64,000 nt of DNA, taken from Crocinitomicaceae bacterium (GTDB taxonomy: Bacteria > Bacteroidota > Bacteroidia > Flavobacteriales_G > Salibacteraceae). The DNA lies in the NCBI GenBank assembly GCA_002707155.1, contig PAME01000018.1, positions 62,001-126,000 on the forward strand, written 5' to 3'. Below are positions 47,787 to 54,879 of this stretch, one piece after another. Within the stretch, counting starts at the first letter, position 1. Every line of letters starts with the position of its first letter. The notes beneath the pieces were generated by a model. The model was not told the DNA's origin. It worked only from the letters and a program-made list of their open reading frames with translations, and did not search any database. The translations under genes and the position numbers were made by a program.

Positions 47787-48331
47787 CTCTTATTTCCCAT
47801 AGGTGTATAAATAAGTCTTACCGAACTCCTAATTTCCTCAATCGGTTTGTTTTTATTCTTTTTCTTTTTTGGTTCTATGTAAAAGTCAATTCCTGATTCC
47901 TTAAGTTTTTGTTTTAATTCTTTATTCAATTGTGAATTAAGAAGTCGTTTGATTTTCTTAATATTTCTTCTTGTTTTTATATCCTCAATGAAAGCGGAAT
48001 TAATGGATGAATTTTCTAAAACTGATAATACCTTTTCTTTATATATTTTTAATTCTTCATCTTTTTCTTCTGTCTCTATTTTCCTTAATTGTATCGCAGT
48101 TTTTTTCTTTAAGGCTTTCTTCTGTTCCTTATTGAATCGAGCTATTTGATAACTTAAATCTTTTATGATTTCCGTTTGGTCTTGTTCGTTTAAATCAGAA
48201 TGAGACAAATCCAAATGAGCAATGTATTTAGCTAAAGTAAAATATTGCTCAATACCACAATAAATACATTTGTACTTAACTCCATTAGCAGTTTTATATG
48301 TCGTATTGTTTTTTTTCAAAATTACTGGCAA
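47783..48331 (-). CDS. Hypothetical cassette protein with C2H2-like motif
   Basis: About 182 residues if the first TTG (48331, inside repeat A) is used; a second TTG at 48319 removes four. Near the N-terminus CIYCGIEQYFTLAKYIAHLDLSH has Cx2C and Hx4H spacing like a zinc finger. The rest is a long lysine/glutamate-rich coiled coil (KEQKKALKKKTAIQLRKIE) and a basic tail (EPKKKKNKNKP). This composition suggests nucleic-acid binding. It overlaps the downstream partner by 4 bases. No ATG is available. Confidence 0.55.
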   Translation of the reverse strand: MPVILKKNNTTYKTANGVKYKCIYCGIEQYFTLAKYIAHLDLSHSDLNEQDQTEIIKDLSYQIARFNKEQKKALKKKTAIQLRKIETEEKDEELKIYKEKVLSVLENSSINSAFIEDIKTRRNIKKIKRLLNSQLNKELKQKLKESGIDFYIEPKKKKNKNKPIEEIRSSVRLIYTPMGNKR

Positions 48332-48461
48332 CGCCCCGTGGCCAAGGCAAGTGCGGGGATAAATGGGTTAGACTTCGTATTTCTTTCTGTCATTTGTTTG
48401 AGGCATTTCGTTTCAAATTTTCACTAATGCTAGCATTTGCCTTTTGGCCACTGTTACCTGC
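48326..48461 (-). repeat. attC-like palindromic repeat A
   Basis: Left arm GGCAACGCCCCGTGGCCAAG plus GCAAGTGC pairs imperfectly with right arm GCATTTGCCTTTTGGCCACTGTTACC over about 26 bases. A roughly 80-base loop includes TTTGAGGCATTTCGTTTCAA, also found in repeat B. It separates the 48413 gene from the two-gene cassette and overlaps the coding ends of both. Confidence 0.72.
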
Positions 48462-49027
48462 TTTTCGCGGACTATTTGGCTGAGCACAAAATCAAAGACT
48501 AACACTTTCTTTCTCGTGCTGTTTAGTTCGTCATTTTTCAAGATTTCAGTTAGATACGAGGAAAAAAGTCCACATTGAATATGGCTATTTGTTTCTGAAA
48601 CAATATCGTAAATATTTGAGGCAGACTGCAAATCGTTTAGGAATATGGTTTTCGATTGAAAACATTCATAATAGTCTCCCCACACTCTTGGTCTAAGTTC
48701 TTTGGATTCGTTTTCATACCAAATTATGGTGTCGAGATTTGAAATCGTAATTTCAGAAAGGATAGATTGGAGGACTGATTCTGGCAAGAAAAGTCTCGTA
48801 CATTCATTTTCAGTAGAAGATTTTTCAATCAGAGACAAATATGCTTTTGATAGATCTGAACTTGCCATTTTAGTTCGTTCAAGCACAAACGAGTCATATT
48901 TATCATTCACGTTTTTGATTATATCTGTTTCCGTTTTGGTTAAACACTCTGGAAGGGTTTCCCTTTCTCCCGAGGATTGGCAGCCACATAATGTCCAAAT
49001 AGATAATATGATAATTGTGGTTCTCAA
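48413..49027 (-). CDS. Small lipoprotein, first cassette after the recombinase
   Basis: About 204 residues from TTG 49027 (LRTTIIILSIWTLCGC, lipobox cysteine); an open frame extends to 49084 but that part is not signal-like. The mature protein has no recognised motif (KTETDIIKNVNDKYDSF, RPRVWGDYYECFQSK). The last 14 residues (VTVAKRQMLALVKI) are encoded inside repeat A. The gene starts 8 bases after a GTTACCTGC site, and an inverted copy GCAGGTAAC follows it at 48453-48461. Function unknown. Confidence 0.6.
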   Translation of the reverse strand: MRTTIIILSIWTLCGCQSSGERETLPECLTKTETDIIKNVNDKYDSFVLERTKMASSDLSKAYLSLIEKSSTENECTRLFLPESVLQSILSEITISNLDTIIWYENESKELRPRVWGDYYECFQSKTIFLNDLQSASNIYDIVSETNSHIQCGLFSSYLTEILKNDELNSTRKKVLVFDFVLSQIVREKQVTVAKRQMLALVKI

Positions 49028-49034
49028 GCGAATT

Positions 49035-49055
49035 GCAGGTAACTCGTTATATAAC
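49035..49055 (-). repeat. attI-like/partial repeat site
   Basis: On the minus strand GTTATATAAC, then GAGTTACCTGC. The GTTACCTGC followed by AATTCGC is an inverted match (13 of 16 bases) to the right end of repeat A with its flank (GTTACCTGCTTTTCGC). It lies between the end of the recombinase gene and the first cassette gene, where an insertion site would be expected. Confidence 0.4.
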
Positions 49056-49080
49056 ACATCAAATTTAAGCAATAACACAT

Positions 49081-50283
49081 TCAAACCCGTGATAAGAGAA
49101 CATTTTTACTATTTCGAGCACCTCTTTTCAACTGAATGTTATTGCCCTTTTCTATCATACTGTCAAATGGACTTTGCACCTTCAATAACTCATTTTTAGT
49201 GACATGTGTATAGATCTGGGTGGTCTCAGGTCGAGAATGCCCCAATAACAATTGCACATAGCGCAGGTCAACGCCTTGATCTAATAAATGAGTAGCATAA
49301 CTGTGCCTAAACGTATGAGGAGTTACTCGTTTTTTAATGCCCGATTTTTGCACCGCTCGTTTTATAATAGATCGTACGCTGGTGGCCGTATATTCACGAC
49401 CTTGTTGCCCATAAAAAAGTAAATCCTTGGGTGAATATTCCAATATATAATTTTCAATCAACTGAGCCAACTTTTCTCCTAAAGCAACTGTATGCCATTT
49501 GTTGCCTTTTCCCATATGAATCGTAATTTCCATACGGTCAAAATCAATATTCGCGACCCGCAAACTCAAAAGCTCTCCTATCCGCAGTCCACCGCCATAA
49601 AGCAACGAAACAATCGCCCGGTGCTTTGTGTTTTCTATTTGTCAAAGAATATCCAAAATTTCGGAAGCACTTAATACCGTTGGTAAAGCCAGCAAGCGTT
49701 TAGGTGCATCCAATTTCTCTTGGGGTAAAAACTGTTGCGGTAATAACTGTTGCAAAATCTTTAAAGCCGATATAAACTGGCGCTGATAACTGCGCGAATA
49801 GTGATGTTTCACAATATAATTCACCGTGTAATCCTCTACCAATGCAACCGTAATGTCTTCTGGTAATTTGTTGATATAATAAAAAAAGCCTTTTATCATA
49901 TTTAAATACGTGTCGATAGTTGACTGAGCATAGCGAGCCGCTCTCATTTTATTTACAAAAAAATGAAGTACATCTTTTACTTTAGGATTTTCAACAGCCG
50001 TAAGCTTTTTATAGGCCGTGGCTTTTGTGTGCTGTGCATAAGGCAGTTTCCGCGCATCCTGCATAAATTTCTCGGTTTCAATGCCACCAAAAGGGGCAAA
50101 TGCATTTTTTATCTTCTTATAAGCGACTCGGTTTAATGGTAAATACCAGCCACAATGCGATTGACTCCATTGAGCACCAATAGACTTGCAAGCGCGAATT
50201 AGCTGCAAATCGTAAGAAAAAACTATAAAAATTTGATTTTGATTTCGATGGCTACGCAGCGATAATGTAACAGAAGGCTTCAT
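49081..50283 (-). pseudogene. Tyrosine recombinase (XerC/D-like) interrupted by in-frame TGA
   Basis: Intact length would be about 400 residues. The N-terminal arm-like domain (GAQWSQSHCGWYLPLN) is followed by a SAM-like core-binding domain (YAQSTIDTYLNMIKGFFYYI). The catalytic domain has R in YGGGLRIGELLSLRV, K in MGKGNKWH, HxxR in HTFRHSYATHLL, H in LLGHSRPETTQ and Y in IYTHV. The insert typical of integron integrases between the K and HxxR motifs is not visible. TGA at 49642-49644 falls in the linker between ASEILDIL and QIENTKHRAIV with the frame open on both sides. A CGA-to-TGA change is one simple origin. It heads the cassette array. Confidence 0.85.
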
Positions 50284-50404
50284 TAGCTTGGATTAAGGTT
50301 AATTATATAGCAAATCTAGCTGAAAAAAATCATAAAGCAAAACTAGGATGCTCTGCGATTTTAGCTTGCGAAGTATCAATACAGTATTGTTTAACGCATA
50401 GCAG

Positions 50405-50986
50405 CTATATCCGAATCTTCTTGACTTCCTTCAACTCCCCAACCTTCATGTTTTGCAATTCCAAGCGTTCAATAGAAACTCGAACCAACCGTAAGCAAGG
50501 AAAACCAACTGCTGCGCACATTTTTCTTACCTGTCTGTTTTTGCCTTCCGTTAAGGTAATTTCTATCCAGCTGGTAGGTACATTTTTTCGAAATCGAACA
50601 GGTGGTTCTCGATCGGGCAATTTCGGAGTAGCTATAATCTTTGCAACACAGGGTTTTGTTTGGTGTTGCGTTTTTCCGACTTTAATAGAAACGCCATTTT
50701 CAAGCGCTGAAATTGCTTCGTCAGTTATGGTATAGTCCACTTGCACCCAGTAGGTTCGGTTGTGATTATTTTCAGGGTTTAATAATTTGAAATTCAGCTT
50801 TTTATCATTGCTCAATAATAATAAACCCTCACTGTCTTTGTCGAGCCTTCCAATAGGGTAGATGTCGCTTGGAACATCTATTAATTTCGCCAAACCCGGA
50901 TTACCGTCTTCATCCGTAAACTGACTCAAATAGCCAAACGGTTTGTAGAATATAAAGTACCTAAAGTCGATTTTCTCGTCTGCCAT
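50405..50986 (-). CDS. rluE: 23S rRNA pseudouridine synthase, RluE-like
   Basis: A 193-residue enzyme of the RsuA/RluB/E/F group, converting a uridine of 23S rRNA (probably U2457) to pseudouridine. FYKPFGYLSQF opens the domain; GRLDKDSEGLLLLSND holds the catalytic aspartate; EGKNRQVRKMCAAVGFPCLRLVRV is the conserved third motif. No S4 domain, as in RluE. It stands alone between the recombinase and uvrB. Confidence 0.88.
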   Translation of the reverse strand: MADEKIDFRYFIFYKPFGYLSQFTDEDGNPGLAKLIDVPSDIYPIGRLDKDSEGLLLLSNDKKLNFKLLNPENNHNRTYWVQVDYTITDEAISALENGVSIKVGKTQHQTKPCVAKIIATPKLPDREPPVRFRKNVPTSWIEITLTEGKNRQVRKMCAAVGFPCLRLVRVSIERLELQNMKVGELKEVKKIRI

Positions 50987-51026
50987 TATTTATGTTTTTT
51001 CTTTCGAAGCAATTATAATAAGTATT

Positions 51027-51105
51027 CGTCATGCGCTTCCCATAGTCATCGGAATGACTGGGAAGCTTAAAGTACTTGTAGATTCTCGCCTGCGCGGGAA
51101 TAACG
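51027..51105. repeat. Intergenic palindromic repeats
   Basis: CGTCATG, then a hairpin (GCTTCCCATAGTCAT CGGA ATGACTGGGAAGC, one bulge), then GATTCTCGCCTGCGCGGGAATAAC, a second small hairpin. They are in the 240-base gap between rluE and uvrB. Members of the CGTCATnC…GnATCT repeat class also found at 53.3-54.1 and 59.3 kb. Confidence 0.6.
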
Positions 51106-51230
51106 CCGCTTGCTTATGTTCGAGACTCCTAGCATTATCTAAATCACTCCATTACTAGAATCTGCAACTATGTACCAAACAGTCATTAACTGCAAACTAA
51201 TAACTAGAAACTAGTCACTACAAACTAATC

Positions 51231-53252
51231 TCACTTTTTTCTTAGCTGTTTTTTATACTCCTCAATTTCATCCCTATATCGGGCAGCTTCAATAAAATCC
51301 AATTCCTTAGCAGCTTTTTCCATTTGTTTTCTGCGATCTTGAATTTGCTTTTCTATCTCAGTATTGGACATGTATTTTATTACCGGATCAGCAGCGAGTG
51401 AATTCATTTCAGGCTCAATATAGGCTTTGCTTAGTTTTCTTCCTACACCAGCAATAGCAGACTGCTCTATGATTTGTTCTTTCGATTTTAATAAAGCCTT
51501 TGGGCTCAAACCGTGCAATTCATTGTAATGTATTTGCTTGGTGCGGCGGTGGTCTGTCTGATCCATTGTCTTTTGCATAGAATCCGTGATTTTATCCGCA
51601 TAAAAAATCACCCTTCCGTCAATATTTCGAGCTGCTCGACCTGCCGTTTGAGTTAAAGCTCTAGCAGATCTTAAAAAACCTTCTTTATCTGCATCTAAAA
51701 CCGCAACTAAGGAAACTTCAGGAAGATCTAGCCCCTCACGCAGTAGATTGATTCCAACCAAAACATCGAATAAGCCTAAACGCAAATCCCGAAGAATTTC
51801 TACACGTTCAATCGTGTCTACATCACTGTGAATGTAGCGGCATTTTATGTCCAATTTGTTCATGTATTTGGTCAGTTCCTCTGCCATACGTTTGGTTAAT
51901 GTAGTTACCAAAACCCGCTCGTCTCTTTCTATGCGCAGTTGCACTTCTTCTAGCAAATCGTCTACCTGATTGATACAAGGTCGAACTTCAATTACAGGAT
52001 CCAATAGGCCGGTAGGTCGAATTACCTGCTCCACAATTACTCCGCCACTGCGTTCCAACTCAAAATCGGCTGGAGTAGCACTTACAAATACAGTTTGAGT
52101 CATTAACGATTCAAATTCCTCAAATTTTAAAGGTCTATTGTCCATTGCTGCTGGCAATCTAAAGCCATAATCGACAAGGTTTATTTTACGACTTCTATCT
52201 CCACCATACATTGCTTTAACCTGCGGAATGGTTTGATGACTTTCGTCAATAACCATTAGGTAATCATCGGGAAAATAATCCAACAAACAGAAAGGACGAG
52301 TGCCAGGGGCACGCTGATCCAAATAGCGCGAGTAGTTTTCTATACCAGAGCAGTAGCCCAACTCACGCATCATTTCAAGGTCGTAATTCACCCTATCGTC
52401 AATTCGTTTTGCCTCCAAATGTTTGCCTTGTTCTTTAAAATAGTCAATGTGTTCCAGCAAATCGTGTTGAATTTGCTTCATACTATTTTGCAGGGTGTCT
52501 TTAGAAGTAATGAAGATATTCGCAGGATAAATATTTATGCTTTCAACAGCAGTAATTGTGACGCCTTCTTCTGGGTTAAAGGTTTCAATAGATTCAATTT
52601 CGTCTCCCCAAAAAAGTATACGAACCGCAAAATCGGCATAAGCTGGAAATATATCAACCGTGTCTCCAGTTACTCTAAAGTTTCCGCGTTTAAATTCTTC
52701 GGTGGTTCTAGAATACAAGCAATCCACAAACTGGCCTAGTAATTTATTTCTCGATACTACCGTTCCTGCTTCAATTTTAATTAGGTTTTTGTTGAATTCA
52801 ACAGGATTTCCAATTCCGTAAATACACGATACCGAGGCAACGACCAAAACATCTCTTCTGCCACTTAATAGGGAAGAGGTCGCACTCAATCGTAATTTTT
52901 CAATTTCCTCATTGATACTCATATCCTTTTCGATAAAAGTATCGGTAACAGGCAAGTACGCTTCGGGTTGATAGTAATCGTAGTAACTTACAAAATACTC
53001 TACGGCATTGTTGGGGAAGAATTGTTTGAATTCTCCATAAAGCTGAGCTGCAAGAGTTTTGTTGTGACTCAATACCAAGGTGGGGCGATTGAGTTCTTTA
53101 ACTAAGTTCGCAACAGTAAATGTTTTTCCAGAACCTGTTACGCCAAGCAGAGTCTGAAATTGCTCTCCTTGCTCAATTCCCTTAACCAAAGATTTTATTG
53201 CTTCTGGCTGATCTCCAGTAGGTTCAAAAGGGGATACGAGTTCAAAGTCCAT
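51231..53252 (-). CDS. uvrB: Excinuclease ABC subunit B
   Basis: A 673-residue DNA-damage-processing helicase of nucleotide excision repair. Walker A LLGVTGSGKT (37-46), beta-hairpin YYDYYQPEAYLP (about 92-103), Walker B VIDESHQT near 335, helicase motifs V/VI (GINLLREGLDLPEVSLVAVLDADKEG, QTAGRAARN), and a C-terminal UVR motif (MEKAAKELDFIEAARYRDEI) that contacts UvrC. Complete and normal in length. A TAGATTTG -7 element ends 4 bases before the ATG. Confidence 0.98.
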   Translation of the reverse strand: MDFELVSPFEPTGDQPEAIKSLVKGIEQGEQFQTLLGVTGSGKTFTVANLVKELNRPTLVLSHNKTLAAQLYGEFKQFFPNNAVEYFVSYYDYYQPEAYLPVTDTFIEKDMSINEEIEKLRLSATSSLLSGRRDVLVVASVSCIYGIGNPVEFNKNLIKIEAGTVVSRNKLLGQFVDCLYSRTTEEFKRGNFRVTGDTVDIFPAYADFAVRILFWGDEIESIETFNPEEGVTITAVESINIYPANIFITSKDTLQNSMKQIQHDLLEHIDYFKEQGKHLEAKRIDDRVNYDLEMMRELGYCSGIENYSRYLDQRAPGTRPFCLLDYFPDDYLMVIDESHQTIPQVKAMYGGDRSRKINLVDYGFRLPAAMDNRPLKFEEFESLMTQTVFVSATPADFELERSGGVIVEQVIRPTGLLDPVIEVRPCINQVDDLLEEVQLRIERDERVLVTTLTKRMAEELTKYMNKLDIKCRYIHSDVDTIERVEILRDLRLGLFDVLVGINLLREGLDLPEVSLVAVLDADKEGFLRSARALTQTAGRAARNIDGRVIFYADKITDSMQKTMDQTDHRRTKQIHYNELHGLSPKALLKSKEQIIEQSAIAGVGRKLSKAYIEPEMNSLAADPVIKYMSNTEIEKQIQDRRKQMEKAAKELDFIEAARYRDEIEEYKKQLRKK

Positions 53253-53256
53253 ATTA

Positions 53257-53264
53257 CAAATCTA
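53257..53264 (-). promoter_or_regulatory. -7 promoter element 4 bases before uvrB ATG
   Basis: Minus-strand TAGATTTG matches TAnnTTTG; only TAAT separates it from the uvrB ATG, so the mRNA is probably leaderless. Confidence 0.55.
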
Positions 53265-53319
53265 GTGGAAAAGGCCAGGGTTTTAAACCAGCAGAGTTGG
53301 TTTATTTCGCAACGCATTA

Positions 53320-53414
53320 CCGTTATTCTGGAGGCGAGGTTGAACTAAATTGCAATATTCAATTTGTGCGAAAAAACGGTTGAGAATCTACCTGCTATCA
53401 AATATTGGGTTAAT
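53320..53414. repeat. Long palindromic intergenic repeat, copy 1
   Basis: Begins ACCGTTATTCTGGAGGCG, has inner arms AAATTG…CAATTT, outer ATTCT…AGAAT, and ends near GGTTAATTAG. It is roughly 80% identical by eye to the copy at 53643-53742. Non-coding on both strands. Confidence 0.7.
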
Positions 53415-53431
53415 TAGTTGGCGTTGTTTCG

Positions 53432-53470
53432 TCCCCTCCAACGGGAGGGGTGCCGCAGGCGGGGAGGGTT
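53432..53470. repeat. GC-rich hairpin repeat
   Basis: CCCCTCC-AACG-GGAGGGG forms a perfect 7-bp stem with a tetraloop, followed by TGCCGCAGGCGGGGAGGG. This is a widespread kind of intergenic repeat in Bacteroidota. In the sense given it has no T run, so it is not a clear terminator. Confidence 0.5.
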
Positions 53471-53642
53471 ATTTATAACTAGAGTACTGGGTTTCTATTG
53501 GGTTACTTTACAGGTTTTGAAATGAACCCTTTCCCTATCTGCCAAAAGGCAGGCGTCACGATTGGGCGTGAAAAGTGCCCCATTGGGAAGGATAACCTTG
53601 TTAATTAATTAGTGTTTTAGTAACATTCACTATAATATACTA

Positions 53643-53742
53643 ACCGTCATTCTGGAAGCGTGTTTGAACCAAATTGCCGCATGCAATTTGTGTGAAAAAG
53701 CTGTTCAGAATCTAGCTGCTATTGAGTCAAGAGTTAATTAAA
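53643..53742. repeat. Long palindromic intergenic repeat, copy 2
   Basis: Begins ACCGTCATTCTGGAAGCG and parallels copy 1 along its whole length, with compensating changes in the inner arms (AAATTGCCG…TGCAATTT). It ends near AGAGTTAATTAA. A third, shorter member lies at 54031-54062. Confidence 0.7.
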
Positions 53743-53856
53743 TGTTAGATTTCTTACCGAACCTTCTCTGTGTTTCCAAGTCTTTAACTTTAACTAATCA
53801 TACATAATGACGTACACTTTTATATTGTCTTAATTAGTTGTTTAAATTCGTTGCCT

Positions 53857-54021
53857 ATGTTTTGGAAACGTTTGCTCTACTACTTAAATATTACCACGCT
53901 TTTTAGAAAAAGAAAAGGGGAAAAGGACATAGGTCTATCACTCATGCATGGCATGAACAGAATCAGCATTTTGGTCTTTTTAGTTTGCATTATCATGATG
54001 GTAATTAAGTTTATATTCTAA
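53857..54021 (+). CDS. Small membrane protein, DUF6728-like
   Basis: A 54-residue protein: a short basic N-terminus (MFWKRLLYYLNITTLFRKRK), then LSLMHGMNRISILVFLVCII, a single transmembrane helix, and a basic end. The MHGxNRISIxxFL core fits my memory of the small Bacteroidota family DUF6728, for which no function is known. It is too short for ordinary ORF calls but has good start and composition. It sits in the repeat-rich spacer after uvrB. Confidence 0.6.
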   Translation: MFWKRLLYYLNITTLFRKRKGEKDIGLSLMHGMNRISILVFLVCIIMMVIKFIF

Positions 54022-54030
54022 AAAATTATT

Positions 54031-54062
54031 TACCGTTATTCTGAACTTGCTTCAGAATCTCC
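54031..54062. repeat. Short palindromic intergenic repeat, copy 3
   Basis: CCGTTATTCTGAACTTGCTT CAGAATCT: arms ATTCTGAA/TTCAGAAT around CTTGC. Same flanks (CGTTATTCTG… AATCT) as copies 1 and 2 but without the inner arms. Confidence 0.6.
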
Positions 54063-54095
54063 CTCCAAAAAACAAAAATCAAAAATTACATTAAA

Positions 54096-54869
54096 ATAAA
54101 TAAAGCCAGTTGGGGCGAAAAGTTAGAGCCACATTTAAACTCAGACTTTTACAATATGAAAGCCTTTATGGCTGGAAAAAGTTCTTTGAATCAAATAGAA
54201 TTGGACTTATTGGGGGATGTCTCGGGAAAACGCATATTGCATTTACAATGTCATTTTGGTCAAGACAGTCTTTCTTTGAGTCGAATGGGAGCGAAAGTTA
54301 CCGCAGTAGATTTTTCTGAAAAATCAATTCAAAAAGCAAAGGAAATTGCCAAAGAACTTGAAATAGACATCAAATTTGTGTGCTCTGATATCTACGATTT
54401 GCCCAACAATTTGAGTGGTGAATTTGATATTGTATTTACCAGTTACGGAACAGTAATCTGGTTACCCGATACTCAGAAATGGGCCAATGTTATAGAGCAT
54501 TTTTTAGCTCCGAAGGGTCAATTTGTATTTGTAGATTTTCATCCCGTAGTTTGGATGTTTGATGATGATCTCAAAGAAGTAATTTACAAATACAGCAGCT
54601 CAGAGGCAATTGTAGAAGATGAAGAAGGAACTTACGCCGACAGAAATGCAGATGTTCTATTGCGATCGGTTACTTGCAACCATGGAATCGGTCAGACAGT
54701 AAATTCATTGATTTCTGCCGGACTTCAACTTAACGATTTGCAAGAGTATGATTACGCTCCATATCCATTTATTGGGCACACTGAAGAGTTTGAACCCGGT
54801 AAATTTAGAATCAAACATTTTAAGAATAATCTACCGTTAGTCTATTCTCTTGTGGCGCAAGATGTATAA
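54096..54869 (+). CDS. Class I SAM-dependent methyltransferase with apparent loss of start codon
   Basis: The cofactor-binding motif ILHLQCHFGQDSLSLSRMGA and VDFSEKSIQKAKEIAKEL are clear; DIVFTSYGTVIWLPD follows. Substrate unknown. The family usually opens with a W-containing segment before PHLNSDFYNMKAFMAG, and the same segment is present here (NKASWGEKLEPHLNSDFYNM) in frame upstream of the first ATG (54156). No ATG, GTG or TTG precedes it; an ATA stands at 54096 where ATG would be expected. Either the start is lost (G to A) and translation begins at 54156, giving 237 residues without the conserved segment, or ATA is used. Confidence 0.75.
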   Translation: MNKASWGEKLEPHLNSDFYNMKAFMAGKSSLNQIELDLLGDVSGKRILHLQCHFGQDSLSLSRMGAKVTAVDFSEKSIQKAKEIAKELEIDIKFVCSDIYDLPNNLSGEFDIVFTSYGTVIWLPDTQKWANVIEHFLAPKGQFVFVDFHPVVWMFDDDLKEVIYKYSSSEAIVEDEEGTYADRNADVLLRSVTCNHGIGQTVNSLISAGLQLNDLQEYDYAPYPFIGHTEEFEPGKFRIKHFKNNLPLVYSLVAQDV

Positions 54870-54879
54870 TGCGCGTTGG

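Noticed and set aside
23668-49644. Recoding of a stop codon (for example TAG as glutamine)
   Set aside because: TAA, TAG and TGA all occur as interrupting codons, and TAG is the normal, well-placed stop of several intact genes (392, 6731, 18110 before a terminator). No single reassignment fits.
49081-50283. Canonical integron integrase IntI
   Set aside because: The extra segment that IntI proteins carry before the HxxR motif is not visible; the spacing SVRSIIKRAVQKSGIKKRVTP to HTFRH matches XerC/D.
53432-53470. Transcription terminator of uvrB or a neighbour
   Set aside because: The hairpin lacks a T run on either strand, and uvrB is transcribed away from it.
53320-53742. CRISPR array
   Set aside because: Only two long palindromic copies with a 230-base interval, unequal spacing, no short regular spacers and no cas genes.
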